The notes beneath the pieces were generated by a model that saw only the letters and a list, made by a program, of their open reading frames with translations, was not told the origin of the DNA and ran no database searches. The position numbers were made by a program, and so were the translations under genes. Shown here in pieces: positions 7,117 through 16,128 of a stretch of DNA of 64,000 nt. Source of the DNA: Magnetococcales bacterium (GTDB lineage: Bacteria > Pseudomonadota > Magnetococcia > Magnetococcales > JADFWU01); the NCBI GenBank assembly GCA_015234045.1, contig JADFWU010000016.1, positions 1 to 64,000 on the forward strand, written 5' to 3'. Every line of letters starts with the position of its first letter. Within the stretch, counting starts at the first letter, position 1.

Positions 7117-8538
7117 ATGGCTAACACAGGTTTTGCACAGCGGGAAGTCAACATCAAAGATGCCTTTAAAGTCGCTGCCCAACAACACATCAAAGGCGAA
7201 CTTGATCTTGCAGAAACCAACTACAACGCCATTCTCAAAACCCAGCCAGACTACGCCCTAGCCATTCACAACCTCGGCCTGATCGCATACCAACGCGGTG
7301 ATGTGGAAACGGCCATGGATAAATACCGTGAGTCCCTCAAGCTATTGCCAACCCATGCAGATGCCTACAACAATCTCGGCGTGGCCTACCAAAGTCTTGG
7401 TCAACTGGATGAGGCAATGGGCTGCTATCAAAAAGCGGTCAAACTGAAACCAACCTATGCCCAAGCCATTCGACATCTGGCTCTATATTGCAAACAATAT
7501 CCGTTTGAAGATGGAGAGATTGACCGGATTAAAAAGCTGATCACCAATCGGGAAGTACCAGAACTCGATGCCATGCACCTGCATTTTGCCTTGGGCCATA
7601 CGTTGGATTTTCGTGGTGACTATGACGATGCGTTCAAACATTTCAAACAGGGCAATGATATCCACGGTCGCACCATGAAGTTTGACTTCAACCGCAGCCG
7701 GTATTATGTGGAACACATCAAGAAAACATTCACAAAAGAATACTTTGAAAAACGCGCTCACTGGGGTCTGAAGTCAGATCTGCCAGTATTTATCATTGGC
7801 ATGCCGCGCTCTGGCACCTCTTTGGTAGAACAGATACTCGCCAGCCATGATGATGCCTATGGTGCCGGTGAATTACGTGATATCCGCCAGATGGTCGCTT
7901 CCCTGCGTGACAAGTTAGGCGGCAAGAATCAATATCCACAAAATCTCCGCGATGCCGACATGACTGCATTGATGAGCATGGGCAGTCAATACCTTGAAAG
8001 AGTGGTGCAACTACCGGAGGAGAAGGTACTGCGAATCTCTGACAAAATGCCGTTCAATTTTATGCATCTTGGCCTTATTGCGGTCATGTTTCCCAACTGT
8101 AAGATCATCCGATGTGGTCGTCATCCGCTGGACACCTGTTTATCCAACTATTTTCAGTTCTTTCCAGAAGGAAACCAGTTCTCCTACGACCTGCACAACA
8201 TCGGATTTTACCACCGCCAATACGAAGAATTGACTGAGCATTGGGCTGAAGTGCTACCTGTTGAAATTCTTGATGTTAATTACGAAGATGTCGTAGCCAA
8301 TCCCAAGCAAGAAGTGAAGCGCATGCTCAAGCATGTTGATCTGCCTTGGAGTGATGATTGTCTGGCGTTTCATAAGAAAAAACGCAGCGTGCGTACCGCC
8401 AGTGCGGTTCAGGTACGCCAACCGCTTTATAATCGTTCTGTGGCACGTTGGGAGAAGTACCGCAAGTATGTTGATCCTATTATTGATGGACTGGGATGGG
8501 ACAAGAAAGATCTCAAGAAATATGGCTTGGAAGAGTAA
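7117..8538 (+). CDS. TPR-sulfotransferase
   Basis: A 473-residue protein. Residues about 15-135 are TPR units (AIHNLGLIAYQRGDVETAMDKY, DAYNNLGVAYQSLGQLDEAM), followed by a linker. From about 225 comes a PAPS-dependent sulfotransferase domain with the 5'-phosphosulfate loop FIIGMPRSGTSLVEQ and the 3'-phosphate motif IIRCGRHPLDTCLSNY. Such TPR-sulfotransferases are proposed to sulfate proteins or glycans. I chose ATG 7117 (MANTGF) over the ORF's TTG 7039 because the upstream 26 residues are not family-like and an AGGA sits before 7117. It is monocistronic, ending before a repeat-rich gap. A second, TPR-less sulfotransferase lies at 58339. Confidence 0.9.
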   Translation: MANTGFAQREVNIKDAFKVAAQQHIKGELDLAETNYNAILKTQPDYALAIHNLGLIAYQRGDVETAMDKYRESLKLLPTHADAYNNLGVAYQSLGQLDEAMGCYQKAVKLKPTYAQAIRHLALYCKQYPFEDGEIDRIKKLITNREVPELDAMHLHFALGHTLDFRGDYDDAFKHFKQGNDIHGRTMKFDFNRSRYYVEHIKKTFTKEYFEKRAHWGLKSDLPVFIIGMPRSGTSLVEQILASHDDAYGAGELRDIRQMVASLRDKLGGKNQYPQNLRDADMTALMSMGSQYLERVVQLPEEKVLRISDKMPFNFMHLGLIAVMFPNCKIIRCGRHPLDTCLSNYFQFFPEGNQFSYDLHNIGFYHRQYEELTEHWAEVLPVEILDVNYEDVVANPKQEVKRMLKHVDLPWSDDCLAFHKKKRSVRTASAVQVRQPLYNRSVARWEKYRKYVDPIIDGLGWDKKDLKKYGLEE

Positions 8539-8604
8539 AATCGCACAAGCTATTGATGGCACAAACTTAATAGGAAAGCCGTCTGCGCCTGGCTGGGTAC
8601 ATTT

Positions 8605-8720
8605 TAGGAGTTACGCAGTTGAAATTGAGATCGTAGTGAATTCAATGAGTTGCATATTTACTCTGTTTTTCATGATCTATGCAAAATCAATCAGCTAGAC
8701 TTTCAACTGCGTAACTCCTA
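8605..8720. repeat. Intact 116-bp MITE-like element
   Basis: TAGGAGTTACGCAGTTGAAA (8605-8624) and TTTCAACTGCGTAACTCCTA (8701-8720) are perfect 20-bp terminal inverted repeats around 76 bases of AT-rich non-coding DNA. No ORF is present, so it must be mobilised in trans if at all. No clear target duplication is visible in the flanks. Degenerate copies lie at 1962, 3220, 5001, 8795 and 30331. Confidence 0.8.
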
Positions 8721-8794
8721 TTGATATCAAAACCGGCATCGTTCGAGAAGCTGTTCGCCTTTATTTGGCAAAGCCGTTTTGTGTCTTGCCGATA

Positions 8795-8814
8795 GAGGCA
8801 ACTGCGTAACTCCT
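8795..8814. repeat. Extra single end of the MITE-like element
   Basis: gaggcaactgcgtaactccta repeats the right end of the 8605-8720 element 94 bases further on. It directly abuts the solo IS1380 end at 8816, indicating nested or serial insertions in this gap. Confidence 0.65.
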
Positions 8815-8815
8815 A

Positions 8816-8840
8816 CATGTTGATGAAATATGCGGGCTAG
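8816..8840. repeat. Solo IS1380 right inverted repeat
   Basis: catgttgatgaaatatgcgg-gctag is identical over 25 bases to 1902-1926, the right end of the resident IS1380 element. No transposase or left end accompanies it here. It is a footprint of a deleted copy or an IS end used by a deletion event. Confidence 0.85.
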
Positions 8841-8883
8841 ATGGCCATTTCATACTAAATTGAATTGAGGTGAATAATTTTCC

Positions 8884-9546
8884 ATGGCCCTTGAGCAGGA
8901 GATCAAGCTCACCCCCACAGATCCGGCTGTTTTAGATCAGTTGGCCGATGATCCGTTGATTCTGTCTCGACTATCCGACAAAAAATTAATCCCTGAACAA
9001 GTCACAACCACCTATCTGGACACACCAGATCATGCCCTATTAAAAAACCGCTTGGCCTTTCGTGTGCGCCAGACAGGTAACCAATGGTCCGCAGGATTCA
9101 AGGGCAATGGTGCCATTGATGGCGGCGTTTTGCGTCTTGATGAATGGGAAACGCCGATTTCGCGGGAAATTACCTGTTTGAATGATCTGCCAGAAGGTCC
9201 GGTGCGGAAGCAGATTCCAGCGGGCATCAATCCAGTCACGCCACTGGTTCCCTTAATGGTAACCGACATCCGCCGCCATCATGGGCTCTTGATACTTCCG
9301 GGAGAGACCACTCAACCGTCAACACAAGTGGAATTGGCATTGGATCACGGTGAAATTCGTGCTAACAATGCGGTCAAAATGCTTGCAGAAGTTGAGTTGG
9401 AACTGCACTCTGGAGATTGGTCATCGCTTGTTGCTTTTGCGGACTTATTGACCAAACACTATCCTTTGACCGCTTCGGTGCATTCAAAGTTCGCCTGGGG
9501 GTTGACCCTGTTCGACCCGGAAGACACCTGTTTCAGTGCCTTATGA
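8884..9546 (+). CDS. CYTH-domain (triphosphate tunnel) phosphohydrolase
   Basis: A 220-residue CYTH/TTM protein. The signature ExExK appears as EQEIKL at residues 4-9. The barrel strands follow: TTYLDTPDHALLKNRLAFRVRQ (substrate-binding arginines), WSAGFKGNG, LRLDEWE, and VELALDHGEI and LAEVELELHSG as paired acidic strands. Proteobacterial stand-alone CYTH proteins of this type usually hydrolyse inorganic triphosphate (YgiF-like), but without the C-terminal CHAD domain. Activity could also be thiamine-triphosphatase or adenylate cyclase-like. It is transcribed towards thrC 153 bases downstream. The GAGGTGAATAATTTTCC leader gives a rather long SD spacing. Confidence 0.85.
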   Translation: MALEQEIKLTPTDPAVLDQLADDPLILSRLSDKKLIPEQVTTTYLDTPDHALLKNRLAFRVRQTGNQWSAGFKGNGAIDGGVLRLDEWETPISREITCLNDLPEGPVRKQIPAGINPVTPLVPLMVTDIRRHHGLLILPGETTQPSTQVELALDHGEIRANNAVKMLAEVELELHSGDWSSLVAFADLLTKHYPLTASVHSKFAWGLTLFDPEDTCFSAL

Positions 9547-9699
9547 AGTGAACCGTTTCATCATTTATGGTAAGATGGATGACAACATTCAAACAAACTC
9601 TTTGAGTAGAAAAATAGGCCTCTACCCACACATCGAGAGCGTACCCTGAGTGGTTATCTCGAACCAGCAGAGTGATATCTTCGCCTGAGGAATTTATTT

Positions 9700-11079
9700 A
9701 TGCGTTACATCAGCACCCGTGGTGGCGTGGAACCCATCACTTTCTCTCAAGCCGTCATGATGGGATTGGCCACCGATGGTGGTCTGCTTCTGCCTGAAAA
9801 GATCCCCACCGTTGATCCAAAAGACCTGACTGCGTGGGCTAAACTGCCTTTCCAAGAACTGGCTCTTGAGGTGATGCGTCCCTTTGTTGAGCCAGATATT
9901 CCCGCTGAGGATCTCAAGGGATTGATTGATCGCTCCTACGCCGCATTTGATCACCCAAAAGTAACGCCGGTGATCACACCCGGCAATGTGCAGATCATGG
10001 AGCTTTTTCACGGCCCAACGCTGGCATTCAAAGATGTCGCCCTGCAACTGTTGGGCAATCTGTTTGAGTACCTGCTTGAACGCGATGGCGGACAGCTGAA
10101 TATCCTGGGAGCAACTTCCGGCGACACCGGCTCATCGGCCATCTACGGTGTACGCGGCAAAGCCCATATCAATATTTTTATCCTTCATCCACACAAACGG
10201 GTCTCGCCGATCCAAGAACGGCAGATGACTTCGGTACTGGATGACAATGTCCACAATATCGCCATCAAAGGCACTTTTGATGATGGTCAATCCATTGTTA
10301 AAGGATTGTTCAATGATCTGGATTTCAAAAACAAATACAGCCTTGGTGCGGTAAACTCCATCAACTGGGCTCGGATTCTGGCCCAAGTAGTCTATTACTT
10401 CTACGCCTGGGGACAGGTCAGCAAAGGCGATTCCAAGGTAAAAATTCCCTTTTCAGTGCCTACGGGTAACTTTGGTGACATCTTTGCCGGTTATGTAGCC
10501 TATCGCATGGGCTTACCTATTTCGCGGCTGATTTTGGCTACTAATCGCAATGACATTTTGTCACGGTTTGCCAAAACCGGGACCTATGAAGCCGGTACGG
10601 TGCGTCCCACCATGAGTCCGTCCATGGATATTCAGGTTGCGTCCAATTTTGAACGCTATCTCTATTATCTATTGGATGAGGATAGCGCTCTGCTCAGTGA
10701 AAAAATGCAGGGATTCGCTGAAACCGGCACCCTGGAAGTGTCAGCTGAAAAGAAAGCCGAGGTAGACCAACTCATCACCGGTTGCGCGGTCAGCGAAGAA
10801 GAGACGCTAGAACAAATTCGCACCACCTTCACCGAAACCGGCTATGTGCTGGATCCGCACACTGCGGTCGGTGTCCGCGCAGCACGCGATGAACCAACTG
10901 CTGTCTGTCTGGCCACAGCCCATCCCGCCAAATTCAGTGAAGCGGTCAAAAAAGCAACAGGAAAAGAGCCGGAACTGCCCGCTGCATTGGCAGATCTCAT
11001 GGATCGTCCCACACGGGTAGCTCTTCTGGATGCACAACAAGAAACAATCAAAGCCCATATGATCTCAACGCTGGACTAG
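9700..11079 (+). CDS. thrC: Threonine synthase
   Basis: A 459-residue fold-type II PLP enzyme converting O-phosphohomoserine to threonine. It opens with the typical MRYISTRGG and has the N-terminal GLATDGGLLLPE block. GPTLAFKDVALQ carries the PLP lysine (Lys111), and LNILGATSGDTGSSAIYG and IPFSVPTGNFGD bind the cofactor phosphate. The length matches the proteobacterial long form. ATG 9700 follows GAGGAATTTATTT. A 153-base gap upstream suggests its own promoter (candidate -10 TAAGAT near 9572). A run of exported-protein genes begins 45 bases after it and is functionally unrelated. Confidence 0.97.
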   Translation: MRYISTRGGVEPITFSQAVMMGLATDGGLLLPEKIPTVDPKDLTAWAKLPFQELALEVMRPFVEPDIPAEDLKGLIDRSYAAFDHPKVTPVITPGNVQIMELFHGPTLAFKDVALQLLGNLFEYLLERDGGQLNILGATSGDTGSSAIYGVRGKAHINIFILHPHKRVSPIQERQMTSVLDDNVHNIAIKGTFDDGQSIVKGLFNDLDFKNKYSLGAVNSINWARILAQVVYYFYAWGQVSKGDSKVKIPFSVPTGNFGDIFAGYVAYRMGLPISRLILATNRNDILSRFAKTGTYEAGTVRPTMSPSMDIQVASNFERYLYYLLDEDSALLSEKMQGFAETGTLEVSAEKKAEVDQLITGCAVSEEETLEQIRTTFTETGYVLDPHTAVGVRAARDEPTAVCLATAHPAKFSEAVKKATGKEPELPAALADLMDRPTRVALLDAQQETIKAHMISTLD

Positions 11080-11124
11080 GGCGTGTTGACATTCAACAGG
11101 GCCTAAGCCTCAAGAGGAACCAAC

Positions 11125-12120
11125 ATGAGCACCACACCTGCCACCGCAGCACAACAAAAAAACCAGCCAGGATTTTTGCGTGGAGTGGTGGTAGGTGCGG
11201 TGTGTGCTCTGCTTCTCTCCGGCATAGCAATGGCCAGCGGTTTTTTGGACCTTGATAACACGCCTTCCAAACAAAAGCCTGTTATTGCTGAAACAGAACC
11301 CGTATTCCAACTATCCAGCACAGTACAAAACATTGCCCAAACTTCCGAAGTACTGCTCCAAGCTTGGCAGGATGGCGGACAACTCCATGAAGCACGCCGC
11401 AAAGGCAGTGGCCTGTTGAGTCTAACGGGGCTTCCTGCCGGTGCATACACCCTGATGGTGCGTTTTGACCAGCAACCCGCCATGATCTATGCCGGTCAAA
11501 ATCAATGGACCCGTACTTTGGATATTGCCTCCAAACTCTCACTTGAGGGCGACACGGATGACCTGCTTCTGACACCCACTCAAGACGATACTGTTAACAC
11601 GCTGATTTCCGGATTATTAACCCATCAAGGCCACCCCATCAGCGGACAGGTTGTCACCGTGCGTGATGGCAACGGTGCTGCCGTGGGCGTTACACTCTCC
11701 AAAGAGGATGGTAGCTTCTCCGTTGAAGGACTCCAACCCGGTACCTACACCCTTCAGGCAGACGGCGAAAACATCACCGGTTCCAAACCGGTAGCGCTCT
11801 CCGAGTCAACACAAACATCCCTACTGTTACCCATGGAGCCGAAAACCAAAAACGTTAAAGGACGGCTGGTTGGCTATGGTGCCGGCACACTTGTACGCAT
11901 CATGGACAGTAACGGGACTTTGCTTGCCGCCACGATCACCGGTGATAATGGCGAATATGATGTCCAAGGTATCCCGGCAAACACAACACCCGAGATCATG
12001 ACCGTCCCGAACACCCCTACCACATCTTCGCCCTCTACATCCTCACCTCACACAAACGCGCCAACCCGAGAACAGTGGAAACAGAAACAGACCCGCACTC
12101 TCAGTGATCTCGGACCATAA
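11125..12120 (+). CDS. Membrane-anchored protein with carboxypeptidase-regulatory-like repeats
   Basis: A 331-residue protein. A hydrophobic segment (about 14-38, VVVGAVCALLLSGIAMASGF) acts as signal anchor. Three beta-sandwich units of the carboxypeptidase regulatory / SpaA-like type follow: LSLTGLPAGAYTLMVRF near 105; GQVVTVRDGNG with FSVEGLQPGTYTLQADG near 175-235; VRIMDSNGTLLA with YDVQGIPANT near 255-290. The tail is Pro/Thr/Ser-rich and then basic. Such repeats are usually cell-surface adhesive or structural. Similar G-x-Y-x-L units recur in the 2258-aa protein at 19992. ATG 11125 has AAGAGGAACC. No specific function can be assigned. Confidence 0.75.
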   Translation: MSTTPATAAQQKNQPGFLRGVVVGAVCALLLSGIAMASGFLDLDNTPSKQKPVIAETEPVFQLSSTVQNIAQTSEVLLQAWQDGGQLHEARRKGSGLLSLTGLPAGAYTLMVRFDQQPAMIYAGQNQWTRTLDIASKLSLEGDTDDLLLTPTQDDTVNTLISGLLTHQGHPISGQVVTVRDGNGAAVGVTLSKEDGSFSVEGLQPGTYTLQADGENITGSKPVALSESTQTSLLLPMEPKTKNVKGRLVGYGAGTLVRIMDSNGTLLAATITGDNGEYDVQGIPANTTPEIMTVPNTPTTSSPSTSSPHTNAPTREQWKQKQTRTLSDLGP

Positions 12121-12408
12121 GAGAAAACGATGCACACACTCCAAAACACTCTACACGCCTCTTATCCAGCCTACGATTGCCACACGTGTCTTACATGATC
12201 TGTATAGCGCCAGGCGTTCCGCAGATATCGCCATAAGAAACCATTTGTAACTGAAGCAAATGCGCTTTTTGTTAGCAATAATCGTCTAAGAACTGTATAC
12301 ATGGTAGTTACTTGTTTCAAAATTGTAACAATGACACCTCTGGGGTTCGAAGGTGTCATTATGTGTGCGTGCCGTCAGGTACGGTTATCGTGGTATAGGA
12401 GTTGACAC
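12121..12408. other. Intergenic region with a perfect hairpin
   Basis: 288 bases without an ORF. aatgacacct (12330-12339) and aggtgtcatt (12351-12360) form a perfect 10-bp stem with an 11-base loop, not followed by a T run. It sits 48 bases before the ATG of the next exported-protein gene, so it is more likely a protein-binding site or leader structure than a terminator. Confidence 0.45.
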
Positions 12409-13315
12409 ATGTTTGGCAAAAAAACGCTATCTCAAGCAGCCCGACGACCTGGGGGAGGGTCTACCCTGTCCATGGTGGCAGCGACATTGTTGATGGGCTT
12501 CACCAGCATTGCCCATGCGGAATCCGTTGACATCATGATTGATGGTGCAGGAGTCGGTATGGTCACCAGTGACCCAACGGGCATTGAATGCTCTAACGAC
12601 ACCGAAGGCACAGGCACGATCTGTTCCCTTGATGTCGATTTGAACGGTGATATTGAACTGTTTGCCGATCCTGCTGACGGCTCCGTTTTTGATGGATGGA
12701 GTATTGCAGGCTGTACGACTGACGCATGCTCAATCCATGTTGATGGTCCAATCAGCGTCACCGCTCGGTTTGAACCTGATATGGGTGCCCCCCCCCCCTT
12801 CGGAAGAGGAACTGAAAGCAGAAGCTGAACGCCGTGTTCCACCCGTACTGAATGCCCTTGAACTACCCGGACAACTGGTCGCAGGCGAAAGCTATACTCT
12901 CAGATGGTCCCTACTTGGCTACCATGACAGCTATATGTCCGCCGCTGTAACGTTTAATTGTGAAGAAGCCCCGGCAGGTGAGTGCGGTAAATATTATCGT
13001 GATCACCATGAAAGCTCTGGCAAAATCGATCCCATGCCTGACCCTGACACCGATGAAGTCGGCACAGAGACAGATTGGGACTACTCAGGCATAAAAGCAC
13101 GGGAATTTCTCTACGAATTCAATTTTGTTGCGCCCGATGTAGACGCTCCCACTGAGATGGTCATCCGTTTCTATCGCATCAGCGATATTGATGAAGGCGC
13201 AGGCAATACGGCAATCTCCCTGTTGGTGCCCGGCGGACTGCCGAATGTTGGCTATTACGACACTGCCGGACGGCGGATCAGCGTCGAAGTGGTGCCCAAC
13301 AATACGGACCAATAA
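12409..13315 (+). CDS. Exported protein interrupted by an 11-C run (frameshifted)
   Basis: Two overlapping ORFs (12409-12828 and 12647-13315) read as one about 301-residue protein if one C is removed from the C11 tract at 12788-12798. The first part has a signal peptide (ending AHAES) and an InlB-B-like 'bacterial repeat' (VFDGWSIAGC...ISVTARFEPD). The second part is a module also found in the next gene (VPPVLNALELPGQLVAG, LGYHDSY, PGGLPNVGYYDTAGRR). With 11 Cs the product stops after GAPPPFGRGTESRS; with 10 Cs the frame continues as GAPPPSEEELKAEAE. This could be phase variation by slipped-strand mispairing or a homopolymer sequencing error. Start ATG 12409 follows AGGAGTTGACAC. Confidence 0.75.
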
Positions 13316-13365
13316 GTCACTCCCGATCACTGTATCGAAAGATACGATCGACTGGAAATACAAAA

Positions 13366-13384
13366 GGGTAACCGTTAGTTACCC
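13366..13384 (+). other. Hairpin between paired exported-protein genes
   Basis: GGGTAAC-CGTTA-GTTACCC forms a perfect 7-bp stem just upstream of the next gene's ribosome-binding site GGAG. Weak T run only. It may modulate expression between the two related genes. Confidence 0.4.
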
Positions 13385-13404
13385 CTTATGATGGAGCTTC
13401 AACC

Positions 13405-16023
13405 ATGTTCAATATAAAACGGAAAGCGATTACGCTCTCCCCTTTGAGCCGAACTGGTCGGGTGTTTGGGATGTTTATGGCCCCGGTCATGATGACAGGG
13501 CTTCTGCTTCCCCAAACCTCACTGGCCGCTCCCGGCGATCCTACAATAATTACAGCACAGATTCGTGGTGCTGCTGACACAGCACCACCTATGAATGATG
13601 TACGCATCATTCTGGAAGGCGATGATGGTGCCTTGGCTACATATGAGTCAGGTACGGATCCGTCAGGCGTAATCAACTACGATGAAACCGATGGTTCCAT
13701 TACCATTGAAGGCAGTGTTCTTGATCAGTGGGATGATGAATCTGACTGGGTGGTTCTCGTGGAACTGGGCGACAAAGAGTCCACAACCGATCCTCTGCAC
13801 TCCACGGTCCTTTTTATTGATTCCGTCACACCGGAAGAGACAAACGACCTAACCGGCCCCGATGGCCCAGCCATGATGGCGGACCAACATCACCTGATGA
13901 TTGATGTAGAGGGTCCAGGATTCGTTGTCAGTGATGGCCCTATTGACTGTATGGATAGCGACTCCGATCCTGGCGTTTGTGAAGCTGATTTTCCAGCCGG
14001 TGAGATGGTCCATTTGACCGCCACCCCGGACACTGACATGTTCTTTGTTGGTTGGGAAGGTGTCTGTGCTGGTGAAGAGGAACAGTGTGAAATTGAGCTG
14101 CTCGTGCCGCTGGGTGTAAAAGCCATTTTTAGTGATGTTGAACCAAACACCGGCACAGGTACAACGGACACACGGCATCTGTCTGTCGATATCGATGGCA
14201 TGGGTTCTGGCGTAGTCGAAAACCATCCAAATGCCGACATCATCAACTGCGGCACCAATTGTGACGCTGATATCCCGGTTGATGATGACATCGTTCTCAC
14301 AGCCATGCCTGATGCGGGTTCGGTCTTTGGTGGTTGGAGTGATGCAGTTTGCGACATGGATCTCTCCTGTACCATACCCATGAACATGGATCAAAACGTC
14401 ACGGCCTACTTCGATGTTGATGATGGTGGCGGTAACGGCGGTGGCGATGATCCACTGCTCAATGAAACAATCCGTGAACAAGCTGCCCGGCGCATGCCAC
14501 CAATTCTGTTCGAATTGGGCATGGCACCCATGCTACCAGCAGGTCAGAACGCCTATTTCGAATGGGATATCCTCGGCTATCATGAGGGATATCGCTCTGT
14601 TGTCGCGGTCTTCGACTGCACAGGCATCACCGATGACAGCTGCGGGGCTGACTTCAACACCAATATCGCAACATCCGATAAGCTTGAGCCAAATGAAGTT
14701 AATCCAGGCCCATGGGCCTTTGAAGGCGAACAGGCTGAACTGTTCAACTTCTCTGCGATGCTGCCCATGCCTGCTGTAACAGAAAATACTGAAGCCGTTG
14801 TTCGTTTTTATTGGGTATCAAAAATGGACCACATGGACGACTTGCACACAGTCTCCCTTCTGCTTCCTGGCGGGCTGCCTGACGTGGGCTACTACGACAC
14901 TTCCGGTCGTCGTTTGATGACCATGATGGGACCATCTGACACGGCTGGCAATGGCATGATCGGCATGACCGGTGAATATACCGGTACCTTCATGCTTGCG
15001 GATGGCATCGAAGGCGAATGGTCTATTGAGGTAGATGACGATGGTAACGTCATGGGCACCTTTACTGCCATGGAGAACGGTACCGTTATCGACTCCGGTG
15101 ATATCATGGGCCCACCAGACCCTGACAATGGCGATATGCCCGAACCTCTCATGATTGATCAGGATGGCCATTTCAAATTCCAAATTGGTGATGAAGATGA
15201 CGGCACCCTGGAGATCATCACCCTGAAAATGGATGCCGACACCCGGGAAATCATTTGCGCTGATGATGGTTGCCCTTTGAACACCACCTTTGATGGCGGT
15301 CCCAAGCCGGATGATCAAACCGGTGGTGAACCAAACCAATACGAAGGCACCTTTACTGCCACGACATTGGATATTGAGGGATCTTGGCATGTTGATGTTG
15401 ATGCTGATGGCAACGTCACAGGCGCTTACGCGGTCTCCGAAAACGGCTCACTGTTAGACCCAAAAACACTCCTCGGACCTCCTGACGGCTCAGGTGACAA
15501 TCAGCCCATCGCGATTGATGTTAACGGCCAATTCGTTATTGAGGTAACTATTGGACCCGTTACTCAAGAGGTAACGCTCCAAGTCTCTTCAGACGGTACA
15601 GTCAGCTGTGCTACTGATGGCTGCCCTGCGGGTATTGAATTCACCGGCATGCCAAAAATAGATGATGGCAGCGATCACTTTGCAGGCACTTTCTCCATAC
15701 CCAATGATGACGGCAATGTGGATTCAGGTGTTTGGGAAATGGACATTGATGGCGACGGCAATATTGTCGGCAACTACGAAGTCCATGATGCCGATGGCAC
15801 CGTTATCGATTCTGGTTCAATGGAAGGCCCTGAAGGCAGCGATGGTAACCCGATACCACTCAAACTCGACGCAAACATGCGATTCATGATTGAGGGTAGC
15901 GACACTATTGGCGATATCATCATAGAAGTGACTGAACAAGGTGATGTATTCTGCCCAACAGATTCCTGCCCAGCAGGTGTCGTTTTCGAAGGCGGCATCC
16001 CTTCAAATATGGCTGGCATGTAA
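13405..16023 (+). CDS. Large acidic exported multi-domain protein
   Basis: 872 residues, strongly acidic (Asp-rich), with an N-terminal signal sequence (about 18-42, ending SLAAPGD). A FlgD/beta-sandwich-like region comes first, then two InlB-B-type repeats (GWEGVCAGEEEQCEIELLVPLGVKAIF; GWSDAVCDMDLSCTIPMNMDQNVTAYF). The module shared with the preceding gene follows (RRMPPILFELGMAPMLPAGQ, LGYHEGYRS, PGGLPDVGYYDTSGRR, about 355-510). The rest is three tandem units of about 110 residues, each starting GTF, containing D-x-D/D-G-N-V-x-G and ending with a C-x-x-x-x-C-P pair. I do not recognise this last unit as a named family. Paired cysteines suggest extracytoplasmic disulfides. Transcription ends at the terminator at 16078. 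Confidence 0.8.
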   Translation: MFNIKRKAITLSPLSRTGRVFGMFMAPVMMTGLLLPQTSLAAPGDPTIITAQIRGAADTAPPMNDVRIILEGDDGALATYESGTDPSGVINYDETDGSITIEGSVLDQWDDESDWVVLVELGDKESTTDPLHSTVLFIDSVTPEETNDLTGPDGPAMMADQHHLMIDVEGPGFVVSDGPIDCMDSDSDPGVCEADFPAGEMVHLTATPDTDMFFVGWEGVCAGEEEQCEIELLVPLGVKAIFSDVEPNTGTGTTDTRHLSVDIDGMGSGVVENHPNADIINCGTNCDADIPVDDDIVLTAMPDAGSVFGGWSDAVCDMDLSCTIPMNMDQNVTAYFDVDDGGGNGGGDDPLLNETIREQAARRMPPILFELGMAPMLPAGQNAYFEWDILGYHEGYRSVVAVFDCTGITDDSCGADFNTNIATSDKLEPNEVNPGPWAFEGEQAELFNFSAMLPMPAVTENTEAVVRFYWVSKMDHMDDLHTVSLLLPGGLPDVGYYDTSGRRLMTMMGPSDTAGNGMIGMTGEYTGTFMLADGIEGEWSIEVDDDGNVMGTFTAMENGTVIDSGDIMGPPDPDNGDMPEPLMIDQDGHFKFQIGDEDDGTLEIITLKMDADTREIICADDGCPLNTTFDGGPKPDDQTGGEPNQYEGTFTATTLDIEGSWHVDVDADGNVTGAYAVSENGSLLDPKTLLGPPDGSGDNQPIAIDVNGQFVIEVTIGPVTQEVTLQVSSDGTVSCATDGCPAGIEFTGMPKIDDGSDHFAGTFSIPNDDGNVDSGVWEMDIDGDGNIVGNYEVHDADGTVIDSGSMEGPEGSDGNPIPLKLDANMRFMIEGSDTIGDIIIEVTEQGDVFCPTDSCPAGVVFEGGIPSNMAGM

Positions 16024-16077
16024 TACGGTCTGTATTTTCAGCCAGCAAATGATCAGTGAAAATTGATCAATAAAAGT

Positions 16078-16106
16078 GAGGGGGCTTAATTGCCCCCTCT
16101 TTTTTT
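16078..16106 (+). terminator. Rho-independent terminator
   Basis: GAGGGGGC-TTAATT-GCCCCCTC, a perfect 8-bp GC-rich stem followed by seven Ts (16100-16106). It lies 55 bases after the 872-residue protein's stop, ending the exported-protein run. Confidence 0.92.
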
Positions 16107-16128
16107 GGCTCAACAAGGATGACAATAG

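Noticed and set aside
12330-12360. tRNA-like GGGTTCGAAG string
   Set aside because: Only a TpsiC-like decamer inside a simple hairpin; no cloverleaf around it.
13849-14481. 210-aa minus-strand ORF within the 872-aa gene
   Set aside because: Shadow of the acidic repeat protein, with no family features.
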